From Rotaria socialis (taxonomy: Eukaryota; Rotifera; Eurotatoria; Philodinida; Philodinidae): 64,000 bases of DNA. The position numbers and the translations under genes were made by a program. The notes below the pieces were generated by a model. That model saw only the letters and a program-made list of their open reading frames with translations, searched no databases and had not been told where the DNA came from. The DNA lies in contig CAJNYU010003720.1 in the NCBI GenBank assembly GCA_905331475.1, positions 1-64,000 of the forward strand, written 5' to 3'. This document shows, piece by piece, positions 11,446 to 20,996 of this stretch. Position 1 is the first letter of the stretch; each line of letters opens with the position of its first letter.

Positions 11446-12657
11446 ATGTACTCTCTTCTCCGACCAACATGGGTACAAGCCGATCTGGACGCAGTGAGTC
11501 ATAATGTACGTGAGCTGAAAAGATTCATTGGCGAGAAAGTGCGTCTAATGGCCGTCGTCAAAGTCAACGCGTATGGACATGGATTTGTGGAAATAGCTCG
11601 TACTGCTCTCGCATCTGGCGCAACTTGGCTAGGCGTTGCTATATTGGACGAAGCACTTTTACTGTGTCGTCAGCTAACAAAAGATGCGCTCATTCTCGTT
11701 CTGGGCTATGTCCCGCCACAACATTTGTCGTTAGCTAGTCACTCGAAAATTACGATGACAGGCATTTCTTTGGCATGAATCCAGGAAGCATCTCGTGTCG
11801 CCGACGAACAATTCGATTTTCATTTGAAAGTCGATACAGGCTTAAATCGAATAGGCTGTAAGACATTATACGAAGTGAAAGAAGTAATTAGCATTGTATC
11901 GAACAATTCAAAACTAAACTTATCGGGAGTCTTTACTCATTTTTCAACAGTTACAGACATGATTAATACGACCTATTTTGAATGGCAACTGGCACACTTT
12001 CACGAATTTCTGGCAATCATTCCTAATTGAACTGAGAAACTTATTCACTGTGCAAACTCAGGCGCTACTCTATTTCATAGTAACAAGACATTCTTTGATA
12101 CGGTTCGTTGTGGAGGCGCATTGACCGGTCTACTGAAAGAACCGTTAGAACAACCACTTTCCTTTCCTCGTCAAAAGGCTATTTCTGTTTACTCGATGTT
12201 AGATCTTGTTAAACAAGTGAATGCGAGTGAAAAGATTGGTTATGAAGGTACATATACAACAACCCAAACTGAATGGATCGGCACTGTACCTATAGGATAT
12301 GCTGACGGATGGCGTCAAAGTTACAAACCCATTAGCGTCCTCATTGAAGGAAAACGATTTCCGACCGTTGGACGTATTGTCACGGGCCAACTTATGATTG
12401 GTCTGGATCGAATGTATCCGGTCGGAAGCCTGGTAACTTTCATCGGACAAGATGGTAATGATACAATTACTGTGGAGTATATCGCTAGTGAGGGAAATAC
12501 ACCCATAGGAGCACTTCTGTGTTCCTTCTCAAGTCGCATACCACGTATTTGGAAATCAAATTTATCTGTCGGAAGTGCTGGAAATGGTGTGCTGCAACCT
12601 ATACCACTACTAGGAGCGATACTTTTACTTGCCATTCGTGAACATAAATGCTGCTGA
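11446..12657 (+). pseudogene. alr: Bacterial-type alanine racemase, two in-frame TGA codons
   Basis: One 404-codon frame covers the whole fold-type III alanine racemase, the PLP enzyme that interconverts L- and D-alanine. The PLP-lysine motif [11 protein letters not shown] is at residues 36-46 (Lys39), followed by KVDTGLNRIG, HCANSGATLF, the second catalytic tyrosine in GYEGTY (Tyr266) and PIGYADGWR. The frame is stopped by TGA at 11776-11778 (codon 111) and 12028-12030 (codon 195), with perfect homology continuing after both. The usual CMDQ substrate-binding motif reads VTGQ (312-315). ATG 11446 is preferred because a pyrimidine-rich TTTTAG lies just before it. No introns interrupt it. Animals normally lack this enzyme. 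Bacterial alanine racemase genes are known as horizontal acquisitions in bdelloid subtelomeric DNA, and this copy looks decayed. Recoding of TGA is possible but unlikely given the altered active site. Confidence 0.88.
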
Positions 12658-14172
12658 GAACGCTTTTCCTGAATAGTCCATAAAACGGATAGAAAATCGA
12701 TTAATTTTAGATATCGAATATAATTATGTAAAAAGTAGTGCTTCATGTAGTAAGCAAGATTTGTTCATTGAAGAGTGATTTAAATGTCTGTATGTAAATA
12801 TGAAGATCTTTTCATTATTCTAAACTATGCATCCTTCGTTCAATGCTCTTGTTTTAGACTCTTTCTCTCCCTCTGCGTTTGTTATAGATCTGTGTGTTTT
12901 TAAATACTCTTCATATTATATCGAGAGAGTTTATATAATTATTATACGTAATTTTAAAATATGAAACATTCGAATTGCATACAAATAGATTAAATAATTA
13001 ATTTAAAGACATTTTTGCAATAGTTAATGATTCTCGCATCGTATTCACAAAGCGATAGTCCACAATGTGTGGACTATTGTGTTGCTTGATAATAAAAGAG
13101 AGAAGAAATACTTATTTCAATATTCACTTCACAAACAGATCGACCTATTTCTTAACGGAGAAGATAAATCAATCAATCAGCTAGTCTCAACTCTTGCGTT
13201 TCAGCAATTGACTTAATGGAATTTTAATTCGAAAGTAATAAAATATAGAAGGGTGGACAGTGGGTTTTTACTTTATTTATTTTCTTCAACTTGTAAATAA
13301 TTTTCAGGCAGTCCAACTTTCTATTTGAGTAGAACAGTCAACAATAGTCAAGAGGTAGAAACAGTTGATCTTGTAATTTCATGGGAACCTCAGATGATGC
13401 AAAATAGATCCTGAAAATATTTAGTTTTTATCGCATAAGAGAATTATCACTTTTTGTAAATACTATTGGATATAACCAATTGATAAAGATTATCGATTAT
13501 GTTATCAGAAACAAAAAACGTAGGAAAAATCGCAGATTGGCTAAGATTACTGTAGAAATATATCGAACGATTGTTAAAAGTATCCGTATGTGTATACGTA
13601 CCTTATTTCTTTTTCTTGGTTTCTAAAAAAATGTTTAGCATGAAACCATATGATTTCAATAAAAACAATGACTACTTTATACGCATAAGCGACGTAATTA
13701 GCTTTGATATTATAATTGTTCAAGTGAGCTTATTAGTTCTTTCTTGAATCTTCTACAGATATGTGTAGTATATCAAATAGAAAGTAGAGAATTGAGTGAA
13801 GGGATCCAAAAAGTGTTTAGTGTCTTCTCGTGCTGTGTATTCTGTCGTCATTGAAGAATAAAAGCATGTGTCAGTATCGAAAGCATTTTATTGAACATTC
13901 ATGTAAAAATATCATACAGGGATGCAGAAGTGTTGATGTCGAATGTTACTTTCAAAAAAATCAAACAAGATTGAAAGAATAAGTTGAAATTTTCCAGCAG
14001 AAAACAATGTATTGTCTAGGTTTTTCAAAGGAAAACAAAAGAAGATTGTAAGACTATGTGGATTCTTGACAACAGAAGGGCGCAGGTACATATTGACATT
14101 TTATGAATCATTGAAAGCATTCTTTCTCATAAAAATTTACCTTCCCTTTTAAACATTAATCACGATGACTGA
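12658..14172. other. No gene recognised; one short hairpin
   Basis: No coding segments recognised. A perfect 10-bp inverted repeat (ATAGTCCACA, 3-base loop, TGTGGACTAT) lies at 13055-13077. Confidence 0.4.
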
Positions 14173-14247
14173 AAAGATCGCAATGAAAAAACAAGCACGT
14201 TTTCAGTCATACAAGAGACACTGAAAACTAACACTAAAAAAGTAACA

Positions 14248-14391
14248 ATGCCGGAGCAAGCAGAGAATAAGAATTCGATGTTAAAAACTCTGCAAGACAA
14301 TGTAAACCAACTCGATACTCGTTTTGAGAAATTATATGAAGATGTGGTTTCAAAGTTAAATGAATGCAAATATTGTATTCAATCAGCGTAA
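14248..14391 (+). CDS. Small open frame, possible coiled-coil peptide or terminal exon
   Basis: The frame is open from 14173 and, from the ATG at 14248, encodes 47 residues starting MPEQAENKNSMLKTLQDNVN. It continues as an amphipathic, helix-forming stretch (QLDTRFEKLYEDVVSKL) ending in a CxxC pair. Amino-acid composition looks coding, and a TTTTCAG acceptor-like site lies upstream inside the open frame near 14195-14205. No family recognised. It could be a last exon of an unrecognised gene, a small protein, or chance. Confidence 0.25.
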   Translation: MPEQAENKNSMLKTLQDNVNQLDTRFEKLYEDVVSKLNECKYCIQSA

Positions 14392-15120
14392 CAATTATGT
14401 CATTGTAACTATCAAAATAAAGTATGAGCACTCACTGTAAATGTCACGTATTACGAATTACGTAATAGAAATAAGAGCGATCAAGGTCAATAATGTATTT
14501 TATTGACTCGAGAAACAGAAACAGAATAACAAGATGAAAGAAAGAAACGAACGGAACGAGTAGCTGGAATGTAGAAACTGGAACGTAGTACTGACTACTT
14601 GTACATGAAACTATACATATATCTACCTATCTATCTATCTATATATTTATAGACGCAATAGAACAATCCACAGAGCGAAATAATACAAGTAGACGAGATG
14701 AAAGCACACGATAGAGAAAACAACAACGAAATCGCACTGCATCGCAGTAAAAAAAGCTGTTAGCGCAATCCCTGTGGGGTTAAAATGTGAAACACGATGA
14801 AACTTCTTTTCTGGAATTCGTCTATTACTGTCACTGGTGATCTGTGGAGCTTCTCTATTACAGTCTGTATTATGATGTATGGAGTCTCTAGAAACCATCA
14901 CAGACCGTTACAGAGAATTCAGAGACCATCGCAGACAGTGACACAGATACCTCAGAAGTCATCACAGACCATTACTAGGGGTGTCACATTTAAATTTTAA
15001 AAAATTTAATTTAAATTAAATTTTTTGTATCAGAAAAATTTTAATTTATTTTAAATTTAACTTGATAGAATTTAATTTCAAATTAAATTAACTTTTCACG
15101 AATTTAAATTTAAATTAAGT
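14392..15120. repeat. Dispersed repeat region with conserved hairpin, CTAT microsatellite and AT palindromes
   Basis: 14623-14645 is a short CTAT microsatellite. 14751-14795 (AAAAAGCTGTTAGCGCAATC then a GGGGTT stem and GTGAAACAC) is nearly identical to 34208-34252. Downstream (14899-14976) are CAGACCGTTACAGAG-like words related, in reverse orientation, to the tandem repeat near 34,670-34,795. 14994-15120 is a run of ATTTAAAT-type palindromic words. No gene here. Confidence 0.55.
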
Positions 15121-16741
15121 AAACTGTAAATTGACACCCATAATAAAGATGATCTATTTTACTGTGCCTGTTGCCCGAAAATACACATTATCAATAAGGT
15201 CTGCTGAATGTACTTCCTCGAGTTTCCAATGAGACATATGCACTGACAATGTCAGCAGTATATGGTATTATGCTTGCAGGCTAACATGCGCATATAGAGA
15301 AAATATCTTGAACGTATACTACCACTCTGACAGAAAGTTTTTGATGTTCAGCAATTTTGATACAGAGCATTAGTATTTTTCAAATGCAATTGTTATATTC
15401 CGTGGAATATCATCTATGAGTGTATTGAAGTGACAATTGTGTAACAATGAAACGAAACTGAAATGATCAGTTTCTGCTTTTTACCACACATCATCATTTT
15501 ATTTGGCTCATTATCTTGTGGTGCAGATCATTAACTGTTTTACTATAAACAGAAAGGAGAAGAGGAGACAATAGCAAATATAATCTTTCTCTTCATTTTT
15601 CAGCATTTGGTGTACATATTGTCTTAACATTTCTAGTGATGTAATCTAGCAGCAAGTATGATGAAAGCACAGAGGATGCTGATTTCTGATTTAGACAACT
15701 TGATTTGTCTACTATAGTGACAAAAAAAACGTCATTGTTTTGATGATACTACCACCATAGGAAAGTTCTTTGATCAATTTCATTGAATAGCGTATCTTCC
15801 AGTGAGTCTCATTGTTTAATTACATCGCCCGCAATCATTAGTAGTCAAAGTTTGGATCCACATGAAAATATGTTTTTACAAATCTGTAGTTTTATAAAGT
15901 TGATTATATTAATTCGGTGATGACAGAAAAAACGAGATAACTGAATTTCGACATTTAGCAATTTTTGAGTACGTGGATAATTACAGGTGAATTCGCTGAT
16001 ATTGAAGACGACGGAAAAAAAATTGTAACTTTCGAACGTAATCAACCAGAAATGTCAGATTTATGTAGATTAAAAGAAATGAATTTTTGCTATCGATTTT
16101 TCTCATTCAAAAGTTTAAACTGAAAACGAAATAGTCTATGTATATCTTTTCCAAAAATTCCCATCAAGAACTAACGTAAATAGTATATTGTTGATTAATT
16201 AAATTTTGATGTAGTTTGATGATCCTGAATCTTTTCTTTTTAATAGCAGAACCCACAGATATCTATAATGTTCCCTTTAAAATCTATTCAAGAAACAGTC
16301 AGATCTATTGATTTAAAAATAGAGAGTAGCTACTTAGATCATACAATATCCATGATGTTGTGACGAAGTTTTGTGAGCGTTTTATAGACGAAAATCTTGA
16401 CTTTTCATTCAAACGTCTTTTATGAATAAAATGGCTAATTTAAACATTTTGAGTGAAGGAGAAACCACTCAAGCAAATTCTACCATTAGAATAATTGAAC
16501 ATATTCATGCAAATTCTTCTTCGAATATGAAATCTAAGCATGCGGATTAGAGTGGCAATGCAATTAAGTACATTGGATCCGAATTCGGATCCTAAAAGCT
16601 ATCCTGTGTACGAATACGTAGTCTGTTCTGTTAATTCACCTTAGATCGTTGCATTTTTTCGTCACATAGATAGAGATCACTTACACAATTTTCTTTGTAT
16701 AGTTGGGCAATGACAATATACCTTGTCAACTACTATGGACG
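15121..16741. other. Mostly unassigned; one coding-like stretch at 15959-16123 (+)
   Basis: The plus-strand frame 15959-16123 reads FLSTWIITGEFADIEDDGKK followed by IVTFERNQPEMSDLCRLKEM and ends at TGA 16121-16123. The composition is protein-like, but I do not recognise the family and find no partner exon. The rest is AT-rich without features. Confidence 0.25.
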
Positions 16742-17717
16742 TGTCACTACTAGTGGCGTAACCATGATTTTTTATTATCCTGAATCTCTGCTAGAGAGTA
16801 TGGATCCCAAATGAAAACTTATATACATTCATACTGGCCTCAAATGATGAGTTTCTAGCGGAAAAAAGTTTGAATCAGAGGTTGCAAAAAAAATTAGCAT
16901 TTTCCTGAGCCCCACCAGAGAATGTTTCACGACTTTAAGGATATCTCGTTTTCAGGAATGCCATCGAAAGCTACATCAAATTTCAAATTTAATTTAAAAA
17001 ATTCATCCGTTCAGACGATATGAGATTTTAAATTCCTTGTGAAATTTTTTCGAAACGCCTCGAATCTTAAAAACGCCGTAACCTCTGAAGAGGTGAATTT
17101 GCTTAAATGAAATTTGAAATCTGTCGCTGAAATTTGATGTAGCTTTTGATGGCATTCCTGAAAACGAGATGTCATTAAGCTGTGAAACATTTTCTGGTGG
17201 GGCTCAGGAAAATGCTAATTTGAGTTAAATATATTAATAAGTTTTAGTTTTTGCTCAGTTAGGAAAAAATATTCGACCAATGAATCTTTAATTTTACCAA
17301 CGAAACTAAAAGTCAGTCGACTGTGTCGACGAAAAAAACAAACAAAACTGAACGATCTTCTTTTGTTGAAAAAGAGAGAAAAAAAGAGAACAACAAGAAG
17401 GAAGAAATCAAGATGAGTCAAGATGTTGACAAACTATATAAGAAAAATGAAAGAAAGAAACAAAGAAACAAAGAGAGAACGAAACAGTTAAAACGCAAGA
17501 CGATATCGGACAGCACTTATAAGAGCTGAGGAATCATCCTCATGACTTATTATGTAACAATTTGTTTTTGCAATCTCTGATTCAAACTTTTTTCCGCTAG
17601 AAACTCATCATTTGAGTCCAATGTGAATGTATATAATTTTTCGTTTGGGACCCATGCTCTCTGTAGCAGAGATCGAGAATAGTGGGAAATCCTGTTTACG
17701 CCTCTACTCACTACAGT
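16742..17717. mobile_element. Outer foldback element with about 150-bp inverted arms
   Basis: The left arm 16742-16890 and right arm 17565-17717 are inverted copies of each other. For example, TGATGAGTTTCTAGCGGAAA occurs on the plus strand at the left and as its complement at the right, at roughly 85% identity by eye. The shared outer end contains GGCGTAA. The interior holds a second complete inverted-repeat element (16892-17220) and a Lys/Glu-rich open frame (17323-17529) without recognisable domains. No transposase is present, so this is non-autonomous. I could not fix a target-site duplication. Confidence 0.7.
16892..17220. mobile_element. Inner MITE with about 110-bp terminal inverted repeats
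   Basis: AATTAGCATTTTCCTGAGCC begins the element at 16892 and its complement ends it at 17220. The arms continue as inverted copies for over 100 bp (through CATCTCGTTTTCAGGAATGC on the minus strand of the right arm). The centre is an AT-rich spacer with AAATTTCAAATTT words. It sits immediately inside the left arm of the outer foldback, so it inserted there or is part of a composite. Confidence 0.75.
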
Positions 17718-18082
17718 ATACTTAAAATATTCATATACCTTTGAGCTGTATGTTATATCATGACTGCTACGAATTACGCACTCTTGAGAAATAAATGGAT
17801 ACAATTTTGGGAGGCAATATTCTCTATGCATCGAAATAAAGAATATAGCTCATTATTTCTAGTTATTTTTTATCAATCAATTGTATATGATAAATCTTAA
17901 AAAGCCATAATAAATATTTAATGATCGATTTAATGGCAAAAACATTAATACCTACGCTTCCATAAAACAGAATAGAACAAAAGTAATTAGATTTTCATAT
18001 GACCCTATTCTTATTTGCTTTCTAATTGAAAACAGTCACTATTTAAATGTACAACATATATGGTTTACCTTCATTCTAAAAC

Positions 18083-18625
18083 ATGTTTTTTTTCTATATA
18101 ACTCTTATTTGTGTTTTCAAACAGTTGTTTGCCATCGATCTATTCATCTACAATAGTTTTACTGAGCTTCGCGAAAATAAGCATGGTCAAGGCACGTTAA
18201 CATATTCATTTAAAAATGACGCATATGTCAATATCATTTCTGGATCAATCAGTTGGATTGGAACGCCATTTATTCGTCAAGAGTTGTTTAGCACAAGTAG
18301 TTCACTCAAAGGCGCTAAAGTTATTGTTAAAGAATCATCTGCATGCGGTTGTACAACAATAAAGGCCACAATTATCGATCCAACATCTATGCTTCTTCAA
18401 AATGAGCGTACACAATCTTATTTTTATGCTGATCCTCGTTCAATTCAATACGTTTCAACGCCTCTAAATGATAATGGCTATCAATTAAAAATAATATTTT
18501 CCAATAAAAATGAAGCATACAGTGGAATTTTGTCATATTTAACGACAGGAATTTATGACTATTCGATTATGATGTCATTCATTCATATGAAGCAAAACCG
18601 TTCATTGAACGACAGAAATCTATAA
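18083..18625 (+). pseudogene. N-terminal half of a secreted DUF4139-like protein
   Basis: The frame begins with a hydrophobic signal-peptide-like segment (MFFFYITLICVFKQLFA), then DLFIYNSFTELREN and a beta-rich region ending SGILSYLTTGI near 18552. This resembles the N-terminal region of secreted DUF4139/F37C4.5-type proteins. In that family the next segment should continue as a tryptophan-containing beta-strand region. Here the frame instead runs into 24 unrelated residues and stops at 18625, while the expected continuation (TWAPNYDLFLTDG) appears at 19516. The family call is tentative. The alternative is a genuinely short gene with an adjacent separate paralogue. Confidence 0.5.
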
Positions 18626-19473
18626 CTTACGTTAATAAAAAATAAAAGGAAGCTAGTGTATATTAGATCTTCGTTGTTTCAAAATCATACGAACTTTGTT
18701 TTCTATTCTTTTCATTCACGAATTTCGTGAGACTTGAATATATATTTTTCAAGAAAATATGACGTGAAAGTGTTGAGTCATGGTTTTCTATTTTCTTCTT
18801 TCTCTTTCTTCCCTTTTTTCGTTACATTTTTTAGCAACTAGAAGTAAAAGCTATTGCATAGTCTATCAAATCAATTGAGGACAGCAGCATTTTAATTCCT
18901 ATATTCCACTTTCTCAGAAATAGAAAAAAGCATCGAAAGATCTTTGTGAAAAGACTTCGATAGTTCTAAAACATTCTGAAGGTTTCATCGATATTTAAGT
19001 AGTAGGAATACATTTGTAATTGTTTTACATAGTGCAGCTTTCTAATTTTTGCACAGATCGAAATTTTTTTCCGAGATGTCGACGATAATAGGTACTAATA
19101 CGTATTCATTTGCTGCAATGGTCAAATAATCAACATAAACATCAGTGAATTAATCAATTTTAAATTTGAATAATAATCCATATGCATCTTTCTGAACTCA
19201 TTGAAATATAGAATGAGAATTTTTTAATTAAAGTGTCTGGTATTAATATAAAGAGACTAACAAACAAACTTTGGTTCCAAAATAACTGCACACACAAACT
19301 GTTTCATTTTTTGTCTTTCAGTTCTTCGAGGGGTCTGATTAGCTTGCCATTTTCTTACGTATTCTCTTTCGCAAAATGACAGTTAACATATCTATCTACA
19401 ATCTAGAATGGAATGTATGCCCATTAATTAAATCAAACTTTGTACTAGTAGTAGAAGAATCAATCGTTTCATG
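18626..19473. other. Unassigned DNA between the two DUF4139-like halves
   Basis: No coding segment, no inverted terminal repeat and no GT...AG pair that would make it an intron joining the two halves could be seen. It may be an old insertion. Confidence 0.35.
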
Positions 19474-20405
19474 ATATGGATAACAAATATAAAAAACAGA
19501 CAGATGATATCATTTCCGAAAAAACTCCTACATGGGCACCTAACTATGACCTTTTCCTGACAGATGGCGCTAGTAAGTGCATATATCTCAAGTCCTTATT
19601 TATTTTACAGCAATAAATTGTCGTCTTTCGTTTAGAATGGACTTTTGATGCTTATGTAAACATTAAAAATGCTCAACAGGGACAATATAATGTCAATAAT
19701 ACTTATTTGATAGGTGGCAATGTACAACTGGCTTCGAGCATTCCACTAGTTAGCATTTTTACAGCACCATTAATGAAAACAGCAATGGATAGTAGCTCTC
19801 AAAGTTCAAGTAATGTTCAATTGGATACTGAACAACAAGGTTTATATTCATACTCATTTCACAATGATTATACATTGCAAGGATTAAGCACAATTCGAAT
19901 GCCGTTCGTTAATATTCATCCAACATATAAATTTTATTATGAAGCATCGTCAAGTATTGAAACGGGCCAGTATCAGGGAGTTTTTATGCGCATGTATGAT
20001 TTGACACCTGATTCTTTTATGCCAGCCGGTGTGCTTACCATTCGTCAAAATGGAACACTGCTTGGGCAGGCAAACCTGCCTGATATTCCTTCAAATTATA
20101 CACAAACAATTAGTCTTGGTCAAAATAATGATATTCGCTATGTAGTTAATGGCAATATGACATCATCCATTTTGAGTAACAACATAGTAACAATGCAGAC
20201 GTTTTATCTCATCATTAGTATTACAAACTATCAAGATAAAGCCATTCAAGCTAAGCTTCAACTTTACGGAGCCATTCAAACAATATTAAATAGTTCAACT
20301 TGTCAATCAGCCATGATTAATGGAAATTATCTGATTATAGTGGCCAATCTTACAAGTGGTCAAAAGCAACAGTGCACAGCTAAAGTTACACTTAAATATA
20401 CATAG
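19474..20405 (+). CDS. C-terminal half of a DUF4139-like protein, 2 exons
   Basis: Exons 19474-19572 and 19636-20405 join in phase (GGC GCT A/AA TGG) across a 63-bp intron with GTAAGT and TTTAG ends. The protein reads TWAPNYDLFLTDGAKWTFDA, then a beta-rich domain with GLYSYSFHNDYTLQGLSTIR, PAGVLTIRQNGTLLGQANLP and a serine/threonine-rich C-terminus. This strand order (repeat aromatic strands, then a P-x-G-x-L-x-I-x-x-x-G-x-L-x-G hairpin) is that of DUF4139 beta-domain proteins. Taken with the 18083-18625 frame, the two would form one secreted protein separated by about 960 bp, so this locus may be a disrupted gene. The first ATG at 19474 is only the first in frame and may not be used. Function unknown. 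Confidence 0.5.
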
Positions 20406-20628
20406 CTGAAATTATGAATTTAGAAGACTATGGAATAAATAATTTCAAAAACATTTTCTCATTTACTATAAATGCATGAGAGTAAAATACTAACATTAAA
20501 GAGATGAATACTAACCATCTTGCTTAATTTCAGAATAAAAATACATTCGAAATTTTTTCAAAGTATGCTGCTGTAATCTTCGTGTACTTTTTACAATACC
20601 GACAGAGATATGAACAAAATAGGTTTGA

Positions 20629-20736
20629 CTTCTATTTTTTATTAGTACTGTACATTTAGATGCCTGCCATTAAAGGTACGAGCTCGATGGTTGAGCAGTA
20701 GCAATATAAATGTACAGTACTAATTAAAAATAGAAG
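20629..20736. repeat. Short hairpin MITE with 30-bp inverted ends
   Basis: The arms at 20629-20658 and 20707-20736 are near-perfect inverted copies (core TTAGTACTGTACATTTA and its complement) around a 48-bp loop. It sits between the convergent DUF4139-like and NACHT genes. The structure is that of a small MITE; a terminator role is also conceivable. Confidence 0.6.
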
Positions 20737-20823
20737 AACTAACTAAATGCGTTTAAGGTTTTCTTTTACGACATTCAATATTTAATTCAAATTCAAAGAA
20801 TGTAAACTATTATGAACAATATT

Positions 20824-20929
20824 CACCATCCACCTAGGTGGATGGTGAGGGTGTGGGTGTGGCTGTAGCTGTTGGTTTGGGTATGGATGTGTTAGTATGT
20901 GAGAAGGAGAACTATATTCACACCCACAC
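20824..20929. repeat. 24-bp perfect palindrome followed by telomere-like foldback
   Basis: 20824-20847 is a perfect palindrome (half-site CACCATCCACCT). It runs directly into GAGGGTGTGGGTGTGG (20847-20862), degenerate G-rich words, and then the C-rich CACACCCACAC (20919-20929). The G-then-C arrangement matches the other telomere-like foldbacks in this window. Confidence 0.65.
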
Positions 20930-20996
20930 GCTGATGTGCATGTATAAGAATGCATCTGCAGGTAACTTCATTAATTGGGAGTAAAAATCATGACGA

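Noticed and set aside
11776..12030. TGA read as a sense codon (selenocysteine or recoding) in the racemase
   Set aside because: The CMDQ motif is also lost, no other gene here uses internal TGA, and no recoding element was recognised; decay is simpler.
12199..12746. Minus-strand frames opposite the alanine racemase
   Set aside because: Antisense shadows of the conserved racemase frame.
17323..17529. Lys/Glu-rich 68-residue open frame inside the outer foldback
   Set aside because: Low-complexity A-rich DNA yields such frames by chance; no domain and no splice partner.
20677..20710. tRNA-like GAGCTCGATGGTTGAGCAGTAGC in the hairpin loop
   Set aside because: No complete cloverleaf can be folded around it and the flanks are the MITE arms.
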